Assembly (NCBI RefSeq): GCF_015666175.1
Contig: NZ_JADPIE010000010.1
Location: 24,737-88,736 of the forward strand
Direction of reading: 5' to 3'
Origin: Halonatronomonas betaini
GTDB taxonomy: Bacteria; Bacillota; Halanaerobiia; Halanaerobiales; Halarsenatibacteraceae
DNA: 64,000 nt
A program made the translations under genes and the position numbers. Under the pieces are notes generated by a model. It searched no databases. It was not told the origin of the DNA and was given only the letters and a program-made list of their open reading frames with translations. This document shows, piece after piece, positions 16,743-26,276 of the stretch (positions within the stretch are counted from its first letter, which is position 1; each line of letters starts with the position of its first letter).

Positions 16743-16760
16743 TTGGTATAAAATTTGCAT
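16743..16760 (+). promoter_or_regulatory. Sigma-54 promoter of the lysine fermentation operon
   Basis: TTGGTATAAAATTTGCAT with GG and GC exactly 10 bases apart, 15 bases after the stop codon of the sigma-54 activator and 37 bases before the carrier gene start. It should drive the run of genes 16798-26930, where gaps are short and no terminator is seen before 26951. Confidence 0.75.
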
Positions 16761-16797
16761 ATTTATTAAAGATAGAAGAGACTAGAGGAGGATTTAT

Positions 16798-17739
16798 ATG
16801 AATCTTTGGTTGATTGTGGCATTTTTAGTAGCTGGTTTTTTATTTGGTTTCTGGCGACATCAGGATAAAAGAGTAAGTAAAGCTTCAGATCTGGTAATAT
16901 TTTTTGGTCTGATGGTTTTAATCTTTATCATGGGAACTAGAATTGGTGCCGATGAAGAAGTCATAGCAGATCTCGGTCAGATAGGTTTTCAGGCCTTTGT
17001 CATAGCAGTTGGTGCTATTGCAGGAAGTGTAATCTTTCTTTATCTATTTTCATTTTATCTAAAAGCAGCTCTGGATCATAAGGAAGGCTCAGTTGATGGC
17101 TATCAGGAGATGGTTACAGCTGAAAATGGTGGAGCTTTAAAACTGACAGGCCAGATAATGGCTATAGTCATAGCTGGATTAGTTACTGGCTGGCTCTTAT
17201 TGCCCCAGACAGTTCTGCCAGTATTAGAAAATCTAACTGTAGCCGCCCTGGCAATCTTACTTTTAGGTGTTGGCATAGATATTGGCCAGAATAGATTGAT
17301 TTTTAACCAGATCAGAGCATTAGGAATCCGTTTAATCATAATTCCTTTATTTGTAGCATTAGGAAGTATTTTAGGTGCTGTTATTTCCGGAACCATAATT
17401 GGTCTGGCTGCCAATGAAACAGCAGCAGTCGGTGCTGGTTTTGGCTGGTATAGCCTTTCAGCAGTAATGCTCACAGATTTACATAGTGTTGAGTTAGGCT
17501 CTCTGGCATTTTTAACAAATATCATCAGGGAGTTGCTGGCTTTAATCTCCATTCCACTGATATCAAGATTTTTAGGAGGAATCCCGGCAATTGGACCAGG
17601 AGGGGCGACAACAATGGATGTCACCCTGCCTTTATTAAGGGAATCTGGTGGTGAGGCAATAGTCATTCCAGCCTTTATCAATGGAGTAATTCTTTCGACC
17701 TTGGTCCCAATTCTGGTTCCTTTCTTATTAAATCTATAA
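16798..17739 (+). CDS. LysO-family (DUF340/YbjE) lysine transporter
   Basis: 313 residues, almost all membrane: about eight hydrophobic spans. The order is an N-terminal DUF340-type half with MGTRIGADEEVIADLGQIG, then the LysO half with the conserved AAVGAGFGWYSLSAV motif and LSTLVPILVPFL at the end. E. coli LysO (YbjE) exports lysine. As the first gene of a lysine degradation operon it may instead take up lysine or exchange it for a product; direction cannot be read from sequence. GAGGAGG precedes the ATG. Confidence 0.82.
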   Translation: MNLWLIVAFLVAGFLFGFWRHQDKRVSKASDLVIFFGLMVLIFIMGTRIGADEEVIADLGQIGFQAFVIAVGAIAGSVIFLYLFSFYLKAALDHKEGSVDGYQEMVTAENGGALKLTGQIMAIVIAGLVTGWLLLPQTVLPVLENLTVAALAILLLGVGIDIGQNRLIFNQIRALGIRLIIIPLFVALGSILGAVISGTIIGLAANETAAVGAGFGWYSLSAVMLTDLHSVELGSLAFLTNIIRELLALISIPLISRFLGGIPAIGPGGATTMDVTLPLLRESGGEAIVIPAFINGVILSTLVPILVPFLLNL

Positions 17740-17751
17740 AGGAGTGAAGAA

Positions 17752-18891
17752 ATGGCTGGAAAGTTAATAGATGAAATTTTAATAAAAAACAAAAATTCAG
17801 ATATAAAAGTTATCTCATTAATTGGACTGGCAAAGAATGCCGGTAAAACAGTGGCCTTTAATCAGCTTGTATCAGAGTTAGCCCATGAAGGCTATCAACT
17901 CGGACTGGTCTCATTTGGCAGGGATGGGGAAGAGATAGATGCAGTTACAAATAAAGAAAAACCAGGAATAACTATACCTTCCGGGACCTATTTTGTTACA
18001 GCAGAAAATGTTAAAGCAGATCTAAATACTGAGTTTCAGGTTTATAAAACAACTGATATTTCAACAACATTAGGCAGAGTTAATATCTATAAGAATACAG
18101 GTTTCTTTAATAAAGAGATAGAACTTGCAGGCGTCAATAGAATTAGTAATCTGGAAAAAATCAAAAAGTTCTTAGCTGAAAAGGTTGAATACCTGATTGT
18201 TGATGGAGCTTTGGATAGAAAAAGTTCATCTCTGCCAGGACTATCTGATAAAACAATACTGGCCACAGGGGCAGTTCTTGCTCCAGATATTGCTGGAGTT
18301 ATAGATAAAACTTCACTGGCTGTTAAAAAGCTGCTTCTACCCAGGGTCCAATCTGATGAAGAAAGAGATATTTATCAAAAATTAATTAGTCAGCATCAGA
18401 GTAAGAATAAAGAATTACCAGGGGGCTGGCTGGTAGAAGTTGAAAGCAGAGATGGAGATAGTAACCCTGAAATTAAAAATCTCATTGAGCTAAAATCTAA
18501 TAGTTCTTTAGGTATATCAAGAGAATTAGATAAGAAATTAAAAAAAATATCAACAGATCAAACTACTTCTAAAACCCTGGTTTTATCAGGGGCTTTAACC
18601 GATAGTCTCGGGCAGAAACTATCTGAAGATCATAGATGCAGAAACTTTAAAGTTGTTATTCAGGATGGTACTAGAGTATTTTTAAGGAAGAGATATTTAG
18701 GCTTACTTAAAAGGAATCAGGTTAAAATTGAAGTATTAAAAGAGATTAATCTGGCTGCAATCACAGTCAATCCACATAATCCAGAAGGAAGAGATCTGGA
18801 TTCAAAAGAAATAAGAGAAGAACTAAAAAGTTTATTTCCTGAAATACCTATATATGATGTAAAATCAACAGATTACTATAGCAAAAAATAG
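17752..18891 (+). CDS. kamB: KamB-like lysine 5,6-aminomutase reactivation protein
   Basis: 379 residues. A P-loop, GLAKNAGKT, lies at residues 25-33 and LIVDGALDRKSSS near residue 145. The rest has no familiar motif. Its place directly before kamD is that of KamB in other lysine fermenters, where KamB and the MutS-like ATPase KamC are thought to renew the inactivated B12 aminomutase. No KamC gene is found here. The call rests on the P-loop and position, not on residue-level comparison. AAAGGAGTG precedes the ATG by six bases. Confidence 0.6.
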   Translation: MAGKLIDEILIKNKNSDIKVISLIGLAKNAGKTVAFNQLVSELAHEGYQLGLVSFGRDGEEIDAVTNKEKPGITIPSGTYFVTAENVKADLNTEFQVYKTTDISTTLGRVNIYKNTGFFNKEIELAGVNRISNLEKIKKFLAEKVEYLIVDGALDRKSSSLPGLSDKTILATGAVLAPDIAGVIDKTSLAVKKLLLPRVQSDEERDIYQKLISQHQSKNKELPGGWLVEVESRDGDSNPEIKNLIELKSNSSLGISRELDKKLKKISTDQTTSKTLVLSGALTDSLGQKLSEDHRCRNFKVVIQDGTRVFLRKRYLGLLKRNQVKIEVLKEINLAAITVNPHNPEGRDLDSKEIREELKSLFPEIPIYDVKSTDYYSKK

Positions 18892-18928
18892 CAACTAGTC
18901 TATTTATTTTTGGGGGGGATTAATTAGT

Positions 18929-20500
18929 ATGGCAAAATTAGATTTAGATCAGAATAAAGTTGAGCGCTGTCGCGCTGCTTCAGTCAGTATAGCTGATAGT
19001 GTTGATAATTACATAGAAGGATTAACAACAACTTCAGTTGAACGGACTATATTAAGATTGTATGGAATTGATGGGGTAGATTCTGAAGAGATACCGGTAC
19101 CTAACCTTATTGTCGAGCAACTCGATAAAGCAGATTTATTAAAAACTGGCGCTGCAATCAGGCTTGGCCAGGCATTGCTTGAAAGCAAAATGAGTGTAGA
19201 GGACTTATCAGAAGCAGTAGCAGAAAATAAAGCTGATATTGTTAAGTTGGTCAATAACTCTAATCATAACATCAGTAAAGTTAAATCCTATATGAGAGAA
19301 ATGGCCAGTGATAGGGCCAAAAAGATTAAAGCTACCAGAGAAAAGAGAGATGAATTACAGCAGGAATATCCACCAGGACCTAAGCCCTGGTTATACGTAA
19401 TCGTGGCCACAGGTAATATTTATGAAGATGTTCAGCAGGCCAGAGCAGCAGCCAGGCAGGGAGCTGACATTGTTGCTGTTATAAGAAGTACAGCCCAGAG
19501 CCTTTTAGATTATGTCCCCTATGGACCAACGACAGAGGGTTTTGGCGGAACCTATGCAACCCAGGAAAACTTTAAGATAATGCGGGAAGCCCTTGACGAG
19601 GTAGGCCAGGAAGAAGGCCGTTATATCCAGCTTGTTAATTATTGCTCCGGGCTCTGTATGCCAGAGATAGCAGCCATGGGAGCCATTGAAAGGCTGGATA
19701 TGATGTTAAATGATGCCATGTACGGAATCCTTTTTAGAGATATTAATATGAAGAGGACTTTTGTCGATCAATATTTTTCCAGGTTGATAAATGCCTACGC
19801 AGGCATTATTATTAATACAGGAGAAGATAATTATCTCACAACTGCAGATGCCTTAACTGAAGCCCATACAGTTGTGGCCTCTCAATTTATTAATGAGGAA
19901 CTGGCCAGCAGAAGTCAGTTGCCACCTGAACTAATGGGTCTTGGCCATGCCTTTGAAATTGATCCAACAGTTGAAGATGGCTTCCTGCTAGAAATTGCCC
20001 AGGCTCAACTGGTAAGGCAGCTATTTCCTGAGGCACCATTAAAATATATGCCACCAACAAAATATATGACTGGCGATATCTTTAAAGGTCATCTCCAGGA
20101 TGGCATGTTCAATCTAACATCAATTTTAACTGGCCAGGGTATTCAGCTATTAGGAATGCTAACCGAGGCAATCCATACTCCTTTCATGCAGGATCGGGCC
20201 CTCAGCCTTGATAATGCAAAGTATATCTTCAATAATGCCAGAAATCTTGGCGATGAGATCCAGTTTAAACCTGATGGTAAAATTCAAAAGCGGGCTGATC
20301 AGGTTCTCGATGAAACTGTTGAGATGCTTGAAGAGATAGCTGAAGAAGGCTTAATCTCAGCCCTTGAGTCAGGACTTTTTGCCGGAATTGAAAGGCCAAG
20401 AGATGGCGGCAAAGGCAAAGATGGTGTAATCAAAAAATCATCAGACTATTACAATCCCTTTGCTGAAATATTTAGAAAGGAGTTGATTGCCAGTGAGTAG
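18929..20500 (+). CDS. kamD: Lysine 5,6-aminomutase alpha subunit
   Basis: 523 residues. This is the large subunit of the adenosylcobalamin- and PLP-dependent aminomutase that turns L-beta-lysine into 3,5-diaminohexanoate. Recognisable stretches are VERCRAASVSIADSVD at the start, PWLYVIVATGNIYEDVQQA, AVIRSTAQSLLDYVPYGPT, NYCSGLCMPEIAAMGAIE and a catalytic-barrel segment YMPPTKYMTGDIFKGH. Its length matches the family. It overlaps kamE, as expected for two subunits of one enzyme. A G-rich ribosome site, TGGGGGGGA, stands before the ATG. Confidence 0.95.
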   Translation: MAKLDLDQNKVERCRAASVSIADSVDNYIEGLTTTSVERTILRLYGIDGVDSEEIPVPNLIVEQLDKADLLKTGAAIRLGQALLESKMSVEDLSEAVAENKADIVKLVNNSNHNISKVKSYMREMASDRAKKIKATREKRDELQQEYPPGPKPWLYVIVATGNIYEDVQQARAAARQGADIVAVIRSTAQSLLDYVPYGPTTEGFGGTYATQENFKIMREALDEVGQEEGRYIQLVNYCSGLCMPEIAAMGAIERLDMMLNDAMYGILFRDINMKRTFVDQYFSRLINAYAGIIINTGEDNYLTTADALTEAHTVVASQFINEELASRSQLPPELMGLGHAFEIDPTVEDGFLLEIAQAQLVRQLFPEAPLKYMPPTKYMTGDIFKGHLQDGMFNLTSILTGQGIQLLGMLTEAIHTPFMQDRALSLDNAKYIFNNARNLGDEIQFKPDGKIQKRADQVLDETVEMLEEIAEEGLISALESGLFAGIERPRDGGKGKDGVIKKSSDYYNPFAEIFRKELIASE

Positions 20501-21248
20501 AGACTTAACAGCTGTTAAACCATATGGCGATACAATGAACGATGGTAAAATTCAGTTAAGCTTTACATTGCCAGTTCCAGCAGGCCCTGAAGGAAAAGAA
20601 GCAGCTAGAAAAATGGCATCCCAGCTCAATCTAAAAGAAGTAGAAGTTGTTCATACCAGGGATCTTGGCGAAGATTTCTCATTTTATGTTGTCTATGGCC
20701 AGACCGACAAAACAGTTGATTATACTAAAATCAGAGTGGCCCGAGCAACAACATCAGTAATGGACTATTACGAGATAAATGATTATATAGAAGAACATAT
20801 CGGCCGCCCCTTAAGAGTTGTTGGAGCCTGTACCGGCTCTGATGCCCATACAGTTGGCCTTGATGCAATCATGAACATGAAAGGTTACTCCGGAGAATAC
20901 GGTCTTGAGCGGTATCCAATGTTTAAGACACTCAATCTTGGCAGTCAGGTTCCAAATGAAGAATTAATTCATAAAGCCCTGGAATTTGAAGCAGATGCTA
21001 TTTTAGTATCCCAGGTTGTAACCCAGAAGGATATCCATGTTAAGAATCTAACTGAATTAGTAGAACTATTAGAGGCAGAGAGATTAAGAGATAAATTCAC
21101 AATAGTTGTTGGTGGACCAAGAATCAGTCACGAGCTTGCACTTGAATTAGGATTCGATGCCGGGTTTGGAATTGGAACACTGCCACCGGAAGTAGCCTCA
21201 TTTTTAGCAGAAAAATTAAGCTCTGAAATTAATAAGGAGGAGAATTAA
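20493..21248 (+). CDS. kamE: Lysine 5,6-aminomutase beta subunit (B12-binding)
   Basis: 251 residues. The B12-binding Rossmann domain begins near residue 105, with [18 protein letters not shown] containing the base-off cobalamin histidine motif DAHxx[14 protein letters not shown] and [22 protein letters not shown] complete the fold. The N-terminal [20 protein letters not shown] is typical of KamE. I take GTG 20493, ten bases after AGGAG; TTG 20487 in the same frame is possible. Both overlap the end of kamD, so translation is coupled. Confidence 0.94.
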   Translation: MSRDLTAVKPYGDTMNDGKIQLSFTLPVPAGPEGKEAARKMASQLNLKEVEVVHTRDLGEDFSFYVVYGQTDKTVDYTKIRVARATTSVMDYYEINDYIEEHIGRPLRVVGACTGSDAHTVGLDAIMNMKGYSGEYGLERYPMFKTLNLGSQVPNEELIHKALEFEADAILVSQVVTQKDIHVKNLTELVELLEAERLRDKFTIVVGGPRISHELALELGFDAGFGIGTLPPEVASFLAEKLSSEINKEEN

Positions 21249-21250
21249 TC

Positions 21251-21640
21251 ATGATTACAGCTAAAATCCGTCTCAGAATGAGTAATGCCGATGCCCACTA
21301 TGCAGGTAATTTAGTTGATGGCGCAAAGATGTTAGAACTTTTTGGCGATGTAGCCACAGAATTATTAATAAGAAATGATGGAGATGAAGGACTCTTTGTC
21401 TCCTATGATAATGTCGAATTTACAGCCCCAGTTTATGCCGGTGATTATATTGAAGCCAGAGGGAAAATTGTAAAAGTCGGTAATTCTTCAAGAAAAATGG
21501 AATTTGAAGCCTACAAAGTTATTGCACCAGCTGAAGACGCAGAATTCGAATCAGCTGCCCAGGTCCTTGATGAACCGGTGCTTGTCTGCAGAGCAGAGGG
21601 AACCTGTGTCGTTCCAAAAGAAAGACAGCGGGAAGTGTAA
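21251..21640 (+). CDS. kal: 3-Aminobutyryl-CoA ammonia-lyase
   Basis: 129 residues with a hot-dog fold pattern: [22 protein letters not shown] is family-typical, followed by [25 protein letters not shown]. Kal removes ammonia from 3-aminobutyryl-CoA to give crotonyl-CoA, the last dedicated step of lysine fermentation. It is set two bases after kamE and four before kce, with AAGGAGGAG at the start. Length agrees with known Kal proteins. Confidence 0.9.
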   Translation: MITAKIRLRMSNADAHYAGNLVDGAKMLELFGDVATELLIRNDGDEGLFVSYDNVEFTAPVYAGDYIEARGKIVKVGNSSRKMEFEAYKVIAPAEDAEFESAAQVLDEPVLVCRAEGTCVVPKERQREV

Positions 21641-21643
21641 TCC

Positions 21644-22459
21644 ATGGATAAACTAATTATAACAGCAGCAATCTGTGGAGCCGAGGTAACAAAGGAGGAT
21701 AATCCCAACTTACCGATAACTCCAGAGGAGATAGCCCTTGAAGCCAGGAAAGCTGAAGAAGCTGGAGCAGCCATAATCCATCTCCATGTCAGAGATGAAG
21801 ATGGTCAGCCAACCCAGAGCAAAGAGCGTTTTGCCGAGGTTATTGAAGCTATCGAATCTGAAGGTGTTACAGCAATTATTCAACCCTCAACAGGCGGGGC
21901 AGCAGGTATGAATTGGAAAGAAAGAATTCAACCAGTTTATTTAGAACCTGAGATGGCCACCTTAGATTGCGGAACAACTAATTTTGGTGATGAGATCTTT
22001 GTAAATGATCTTCCATTAATGCGGAATTTCGCAAGAGAGATGCGGGACCTTAATATACTGCCAGAGTTAGAATGTTTTGAACCAGGCCATATTTATAATG
22101 CCCTGCAATTAAAGAGAGAAGGTCTTCTTACTGGACATCTCCATTTTGATCTGGTTCTGGGAGTTCCAGGGGCAATGCCAGCCTCAATAAAAAATCTCCT
22201 ATTTATGGTTGAACATCTACCTGAAGAGGCAACCTGGACAGTGGCAGGAATTGGCCGCCATGAGCTCAGTCTGGCCTGTCATGCCCTGGTAATGGGCGGT
22301 CATATCAGAGTCGGTTTTGAAGATAATATCTATTACAGTAAAGGCAGGCTGGCAGAAAGTAATGCCGAATTAGTAGAAAGAATCGTTAGAATGGCTAGAG
22401 AAGTTAACAGGGAAGTGGCAACCCCTGCTGAGGCCAGAGAAATCTTAAAGATTAAATAA
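21644..22459 (+). CDS. kce: 3-Keto-5-aminohexanoate cleavage enzyme (BKACE family)
   Basis: 271 residues, TIM-barrel BKACE family. It condenses and cleaves 3-keto-5-aminohexanoate with acetyl-CoA to give 3-aminobutyryl-CoA and acetoacetate. Seen: TAAICGAEVTKEDNPNLPIT, the zinc-binding IHLHVRDEDGQPTQ (HxH), IIQPSTGG, ECFEPGHIYNA, LHFDLVLGVPGAMPA, and the C-terminal GGHIRVGFEDNIYY. The full set of zinc and substrate motifs is present. It follows kal closely, so transcription and probably translation are linked. Confidence 0.95.
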   Translation: MDKLIITAAICGAEVTKEDNPNLPITPEEIALEARKAEEAGAAIIHLHVRDEDGQPTQSKERFAEVIEAIESEGVTAIIQPSTGGAAGMNWKERIQPVYLEPEMATLDCGTTNFGDEIFVNDLPLMRNFAREMRDLNILPELECFEPGHIYNALQLKREGLLTGHLHFDLVLGVPGAMPASIKNLLFMVEHLPEEATWTVAGIGRHELSLACHALVMGGHIRVGFEDNIYYSKGRLAESNAELVERIVRMAREVNREVATPAEAREILKIK

Positions 22460-22479
22460 TTTAACTGGAGGGTCAGTAA

Positions 22480-23517
22480 ATGAATAAGGGCAATAAATTT
22501 GGAATCCACAGAGTTATCAAACCGGTTGGAGCATTACCCCAGCCAGCAGAGAAAATTGATAATACAATGGAGATTTATGATAACGAAATATTAATTGATG
22601 TCGATACTTTAAATATAGATTCTGCAAGTTTTACTCAGATCAAGGAGGAAGCAGACGGGGATATCGAGAATATTAAAGGTAAGATGCTGGAGATAGTTAA
22701 TAATCGCGGCAAACACCATAATCCTGTCACCGGTTCTGGCGGAATGCTAATAGGTAGAGTGGCTGAGATCGGGCCAAAACTTAAAGATAGAGATCTTCAA
22801 GTTGGCGATAAGATTGCAACACTGGTCTCTCTTTCATTAACTCCATTAAATATTGAAAGAATAAAAGAAGTCCGTTCAGCAGTTGATCAGGTAGATATTG
22901 AAGGCCAGGCAATTCTTTTTGAAAGTGGAATCTATGCAAAACTTCCAGAAGATATGTCAGAAACCCTTGCCCTGGCAGTACTTGATGTTGCCGGTGCAGC
23001 CGCCCAGACAGCCAGGCTTGTAAATTCTGGAGATAATGTCTTAATAATCGGAGCCGGCGGCAAATCAGGTATGCTCTGTCTCCATGAGGCCAAAAAGCGG
23101 GCTGGAGTCACTGGGAATGTAATCGCTTTAGATTATGGCTATGAAGCTATCTCAAGGATTAAAAAACTCGGTCTTGCAGATGAAATTATTCAGGCAGATG
23201 CAACAGACCCAACGGCAGTCTATAAAAGCGTCCAGGAAGCCACTGATGGCAATTTAGCTGATATTGTAATTAACTGTGTTAATATTCCAAATACAGAGAT
23301 GGCTTCAATTCTTCCATGTAGAGATAGAGGCAAAATCTATTTCTTTAGCATGGCAACCAGCTTTACCGGGGCTGCTTTAGGGGCTGAAGGTGTTGGCAAA
23401 GACGTTGAGATGATTATAGGCAATGGTTATACCAGAGGTCATTCAGAAATTTCACTGGCAATTATGCAGGAGAATCAAAAACTTAGAGATATTTTTGAGA
23501 ATCTATACACGGTCTAA
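22480..23517 (+). CDS. kdd: L-erythro-3,5-diaminohexanoate dehydrogenase
   Basis: 345 residues. A medium-chain dehydrogenase-like protein with NAD-binding VLIIGAGGKSGMLCLHEAKK near residue 188 and the family N-terminus GIHRVIKPVGALPQPAEKID. It oxidises and deaminates 3,5-diaminohexanoate to 3-keto-5-aminohexanoate, the substrate of Kce. The typical catalytic zinc cysteines of alcohol dehydrogenases are not seen, as in known Kdd. CTGGAGG precedes the ATG. It lies between kce and hbd in the same operon. Confidence 0.94.
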   Translation: MNKGNKFGIHRVIKPVGALPQPAEKIDNTMEIYDNEILIDVDTLNIDSASFTQIKEEADGDIENIKGKMLEIVNNRGKHHNPVTGSGGMLIGRVAEIGPKLKDRDLQVGDKIATLVSLSLTPLNIERIKEVRSAVDQVDIEGQAILFESGIYAKLPEDMSETLALAVLDVAGAAAQTARLVNSGDNVLIIGAGGKSGMLCLHEAKKRAGVTGNVIALDYGYEAISRIKKLGLADEIIQADATDPTAVYKSVQEATDGNLADIVINCVNIPNTEMASILPCRDRGKIYFFSMATSFTGAALGAEGVGKDVEMIIGNGYTRGHSEISLAIMQENQKLRDIFENLYTV

Positions 23518-23537
23518 AATTAAGGGGGAAGTAAAAA

Positions 23538-24380
23538 ATGGAAAAGATAGGTGTAATCGGTGCAGGTACAATGGGTAGCGGGATTGCACAGATAGCTGCA
23601 ACTGCAGGCTATCATGTTATTCTCCGTGATATCAATCAGGAAGTTTTAGAAAAGGGACTTGCTACAATCGAAAAAAACCTTGATCGTTCTATTAAAAAGG
23701 ATAGATTGAATGAATCTGAGAAAGAAGATATTCTAGCTAGAATAGATACAGTAATTGAATATGGAAGTCTCTCAGAAGTTGACCTTGTCATTGAAGCGGC
23801 TCCAGAGGATTTAAGTCTAAAACAGGAGCTCTTTAAAAAGCTTGATAGTATCTGTAAGCCTGAAGCCATTCTGGCCACTAATACATCTGCTTTAAGTATT
23901 ACAGAGCTGGCAACAGTAACTGAGCGGCCAGATAAAGTAATTGGTATTCATTTCTTTAATCCAGTACCTGTTATGGGTTTAGTCGAAATTATTAGAGCTC
24001 TTCCAACCTCAGATCAGACCTTTGATTTAGCAAGCGAGCTGGTAGAAGATTTAGGAAAATCACCAGTAGAAGTTGAAGAGGCCCCAGGCTTTGTCGTTAA
24101 TAGGATCTTAGTTCCAATGATTAATGAGGCAGTCTTTATGCTCTCCGAGGGGGTAGCATCAGCTGAAGATATTGATACAGCAATGAAAAAAGGAGCCAAT
24201 CATCCAATTGGACCTCTGGCTCTGGCTGATATGATTGGCCTTGATGTCTGTCTGGCAATTATGGATACCCTTGAAGAAGAATTTAAAGACTCTAAATATA
24301 GAGCAGCACCTCTCTTAAGGAAAAAAGTTAGAGGCGGAGAATTAGGCAGGAAAACAGGTAAAGGTTTCTATAAATATTAA
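23538..24380 (+). CDS. hbd: 3-Hydroxybutyryl-CoA dehydrogenase
   Basis: 280 residues. The NAD-binding loop [21 protein letters not shown] opens the protein; [29 protein letters not shown] (catalytic His region), [11 protein letters not shown] and [17 protein letters not shown] are all typical. It interconverts acetoacetyl-CoA and 3-hydroxybutyryl-CoA. In this operon it stands where many lysine fermenters carry butyryl-CoA dehydrogenase and Etf. It may therefore serve oxidation of crotonyl-CoA to acetyl-CoA, with a crotonase encoded elsewhere, or the reductive butyrate route. Confidence 0.95.
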   Translation: MEKIGVIGAGTMGSGIAQIAATAGYHVILRDINQEVLEKGLATIEKNLDRSIKKDRLNESEKEDILARIDTVIEYGSLSEVDLVIEAAPEDLSLKQELFKKLDSICKPEAILATNTSALSITELATVTERPDKVIGIHFFNPVPVMGLVEIIRALPTSDQTFDLASELVEDLGKSPVEVEEAPGFVVNRILVPMINEAVFMLSEGVASAEDIDTAMKKGANHPIGPLALADMIGLDVCLAIMDTLEEEFKDSKYRAAPLLRKKVRGGELGRKTGKGFYKY

Positions 24381-24407
24381 GATCTCTAATAACTGGAGGT
24401 AGTTTAG

Positions 24408-25055
24408 ATGGCCAAACTTGTAAATAAGGATAAGATTAAATCTCTATTTGCTGATGAACAGAGTTTGATGGTAGGAGGATTTATTGAATCAGGAGTTCCA
24501 GCAGAATTAATTAAAATTTTACTGGATAGTGGAGCCAGGGATCTAACTTTAATTGCCAATGATACCGGTTTTGATGATAAAACTTTCGGGCAATTAGTAG
24601 TTGAAAAGAGATTAAAAAAGGCGATAGTATCTCATATTGGCACTAACCGGGAGACTGGGAAGCAGATGAATGCCGGAGAACTGGAAGTCGAACTTACTCC
24701 CCAGGGAACATTAATTGAGCAGATCAGAGCCGGTGGAGCCGGGCTGGGTGGAATCTTAACTCAGACTGGAATCGGAACAACAGTCGCAGAGGATCAAAGA
24801 ATAATTGAAGTTGATGGCGAAGATTATATCCTGGCCAGGCCCTTACAGGCTGATATAGCCCTGGTTAAAGCCTGGAAGGCAGATAAAAAAGGCAACCTGA
24901 TTTATCGCTATGCAGCCAGAAACTTTAATCCAATAGTTGCAACAGCCGCTGATATTGTAATTGTTGAAGCTGACGAAATCCTGGAAGTTGGCGAGATAGA
25001 TTCCAATCAAGTCATGACCCCTGGACTTTTTGTCGATTATATTCTAGAAAAATAA
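24408..25055 (+). CDS. atoD: Acetoacetate CoA-transferase, alpha subunit (AtoD type)
   Basis: 215 residues of the CoA-transferase family I alpha type: LMVGGFIESGVPAELI, the LIANDTGFDD turn, QIRAGGAGLGGILTQTGIGT (a conserved loop that binds CoA) and NPIVATAADIVIVEADEI. With the beta subunit at 26277 it moves CoA to the acetoacetate formed by Kce, from butyryl-CoA or acetyl-CoA. The two subunit genes are split by the thiolase gene, an unusual order. CTGGAGGT precedes the ATG. Confidence 0.92.
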   Translation: MAKLVNKDKIKSLFADEQSLMVGGFIESGVPAELIKILLDSGARDLTLIANDTGFDDKTFGQLVVEKRLKKAIVSHIGTNRETGKQMNAGELEVELTPQGTLIEQIRAGGAGLGGILTQTGIGTTVAEDQRIIEVDGEDYILARPLQADIALVKAWKADKKGNLIYRYAARNFNPIVATAADIVIVEADEILEVGEIDSNQVMTPGLFVDYILEK

Positions 25056-25079
25056 GAGTAACCTGAGGAGGTTATAATA

Positions 25080-26261
25080 ATGGAGAAAGTTGTAATAGCA
25101 AGTGCCACCAGAACAGCAATTGGTAGCTTTGGTAAAAGTTTAAAGAAAGTCCCTGCTGTTGATTTAGGTGCAACTGTCATAAAAAGTGCTCTAGAAAGAG
25201 CAGGTATAGATAAAGAATTAGTCGATGAAGTCTTAATAGGTAATATCCTGCAGGCCGGCCAGGGTCAGAACCCAGCCCGTCAGGCAGCATTAAAAGCCGG
25301 TCTACCAGAAACAGTTCCAGCGACAACTATTAATAAAGTCTGTGGCTCAGGTTTAAAGACAGTCAATCTGGCTGCCCAGAGTATCATGCTTGGTGAGCAT
25401 GATATTGTTGTAGCTGGCGGAATCGAAAATATGAGCAGATCTGGATATTATCTGCCAAATGCCCGCTGGGGCGAAAAGATGGGCCATGGAGAGATGATAG
25501 ATTTAATGATCCATGATGGCCTCTGGGATGCCTTCAATGATTACCATATGGGGATCACAGCTGAAAATCTTGCAGAAAAATATGATATTACCAGGGAAGA
25601 GCAGGATGAATTTGCAGCAAAGAGTCAGAATAAAGCTGAAAAAGCCTGGGAAGAGGGCCGTTTTGAAGATGAAATAACTCCGGTTGAGATTCCACAGCGG
25701 AAAGGTGACCCTGAAATCTTCGATAAAGATGAATATTACCGTAAAGGTGTCACAGCTGAAGGCTTAGGTAAATTAAGGCCTGCTTTCAAAAGTGACGGAA
25801 CTGTAACAGCCGGTAATGCTTCAGGTATTAACGATGGTGCAGCAGTCCTTGTTCTAATGAGTGAGAAAAGGGCCCAGGAACTAGGTATCAAGCCAATCGC
25901 AACCTTTGTTGCCCATGCTTCTGCAGCAGTAGATCCGGCCATAATGGGTATCGGTCCAGTTCCAGCAACCCAGCTGGCTTTAGACAGAGCCGGGCTCGAT
26001 ATTTCAGATATTGAACTGGTTGAGGCCAATGAAGCCTTTGCAGCCCAGTCCCTGGCAGTCTTAAAGGAATTAAACTTTGATCCAGAGATAGTTAATGTCA
26101 ATGGTGGAGCAATCGCCCTTGGCCATCCAATTGGAGCCAGCGGCACAAGAATTTTAGTCACCCTTATCCATGAAATGATTAAAAGAGATAATCGTTACGG
26201 ACTGGCAACTCTTTGCATTGGCGGCGGTCAGGGAATTACAACAATAGTTGAAAGGAATTAG
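25080..26261 (+). CDS. Acetyl-CoA C-acetyltransferase (thiolase)
   Basis: 393 residues with all thiolase marks: [10 protein letters not shown] (acyl-accepting Cys near residue 89), [17 protein letters not shown] (catalytic His) and LCIGGGQG (second Cys near the end). It splits acetoacetyl-CoA into two acetyl-CoA. Together with AtoDA it turns the acetoacetate made by Kce into acetyl-CoA and so regenerates the co-substrate of Kce. The gene lies between atoD and atoA; TGAGGAGGT precedes the start. Length is normal. Confidence 0.96.
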   Translation: MEKVVIASATRTAIGSFGKSLKKVPAVDLGATVIKSALERAGIDKELVDEVLIGNILQAGQGQNPARQAALKAGLPETVPATTINKVCGSGLKTVNLAAQSIMLGEHDIVVAGGIENMSRSGYYLPNARWGEKMGHGEMIDLMIHDGLWDAFNDYHMGITAENLAEKYDITREEQDEFAAKSQNKAEKAWEEGRFEDEITPVEIPQRKGDPEIFDKDEYYRKGVTAEGLGKLRPAFKSDGTVTAGNASGINDGAAVLVLMSEKRAQELGIKPIATFVAHASAAVDPAIMGIGPVPATQLALDRAGLDISDIELVEANEAFAAQSLAVLKELNFDPEIVNVNGGAIALGHPIGASGTRILVTLIHEMIKRDNRYGLATLCIGGGQGITTIVERN

Positions 26262-26276
26262 ACAGGAGGTATTTTA

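Noticed and set aside
17103..17792. Long minus-strand open frame inside the carrier gene
   Set aside because: It is the mirror of the membrane protein gene on the plus strand, with low-complexity composition and no ribosome site.
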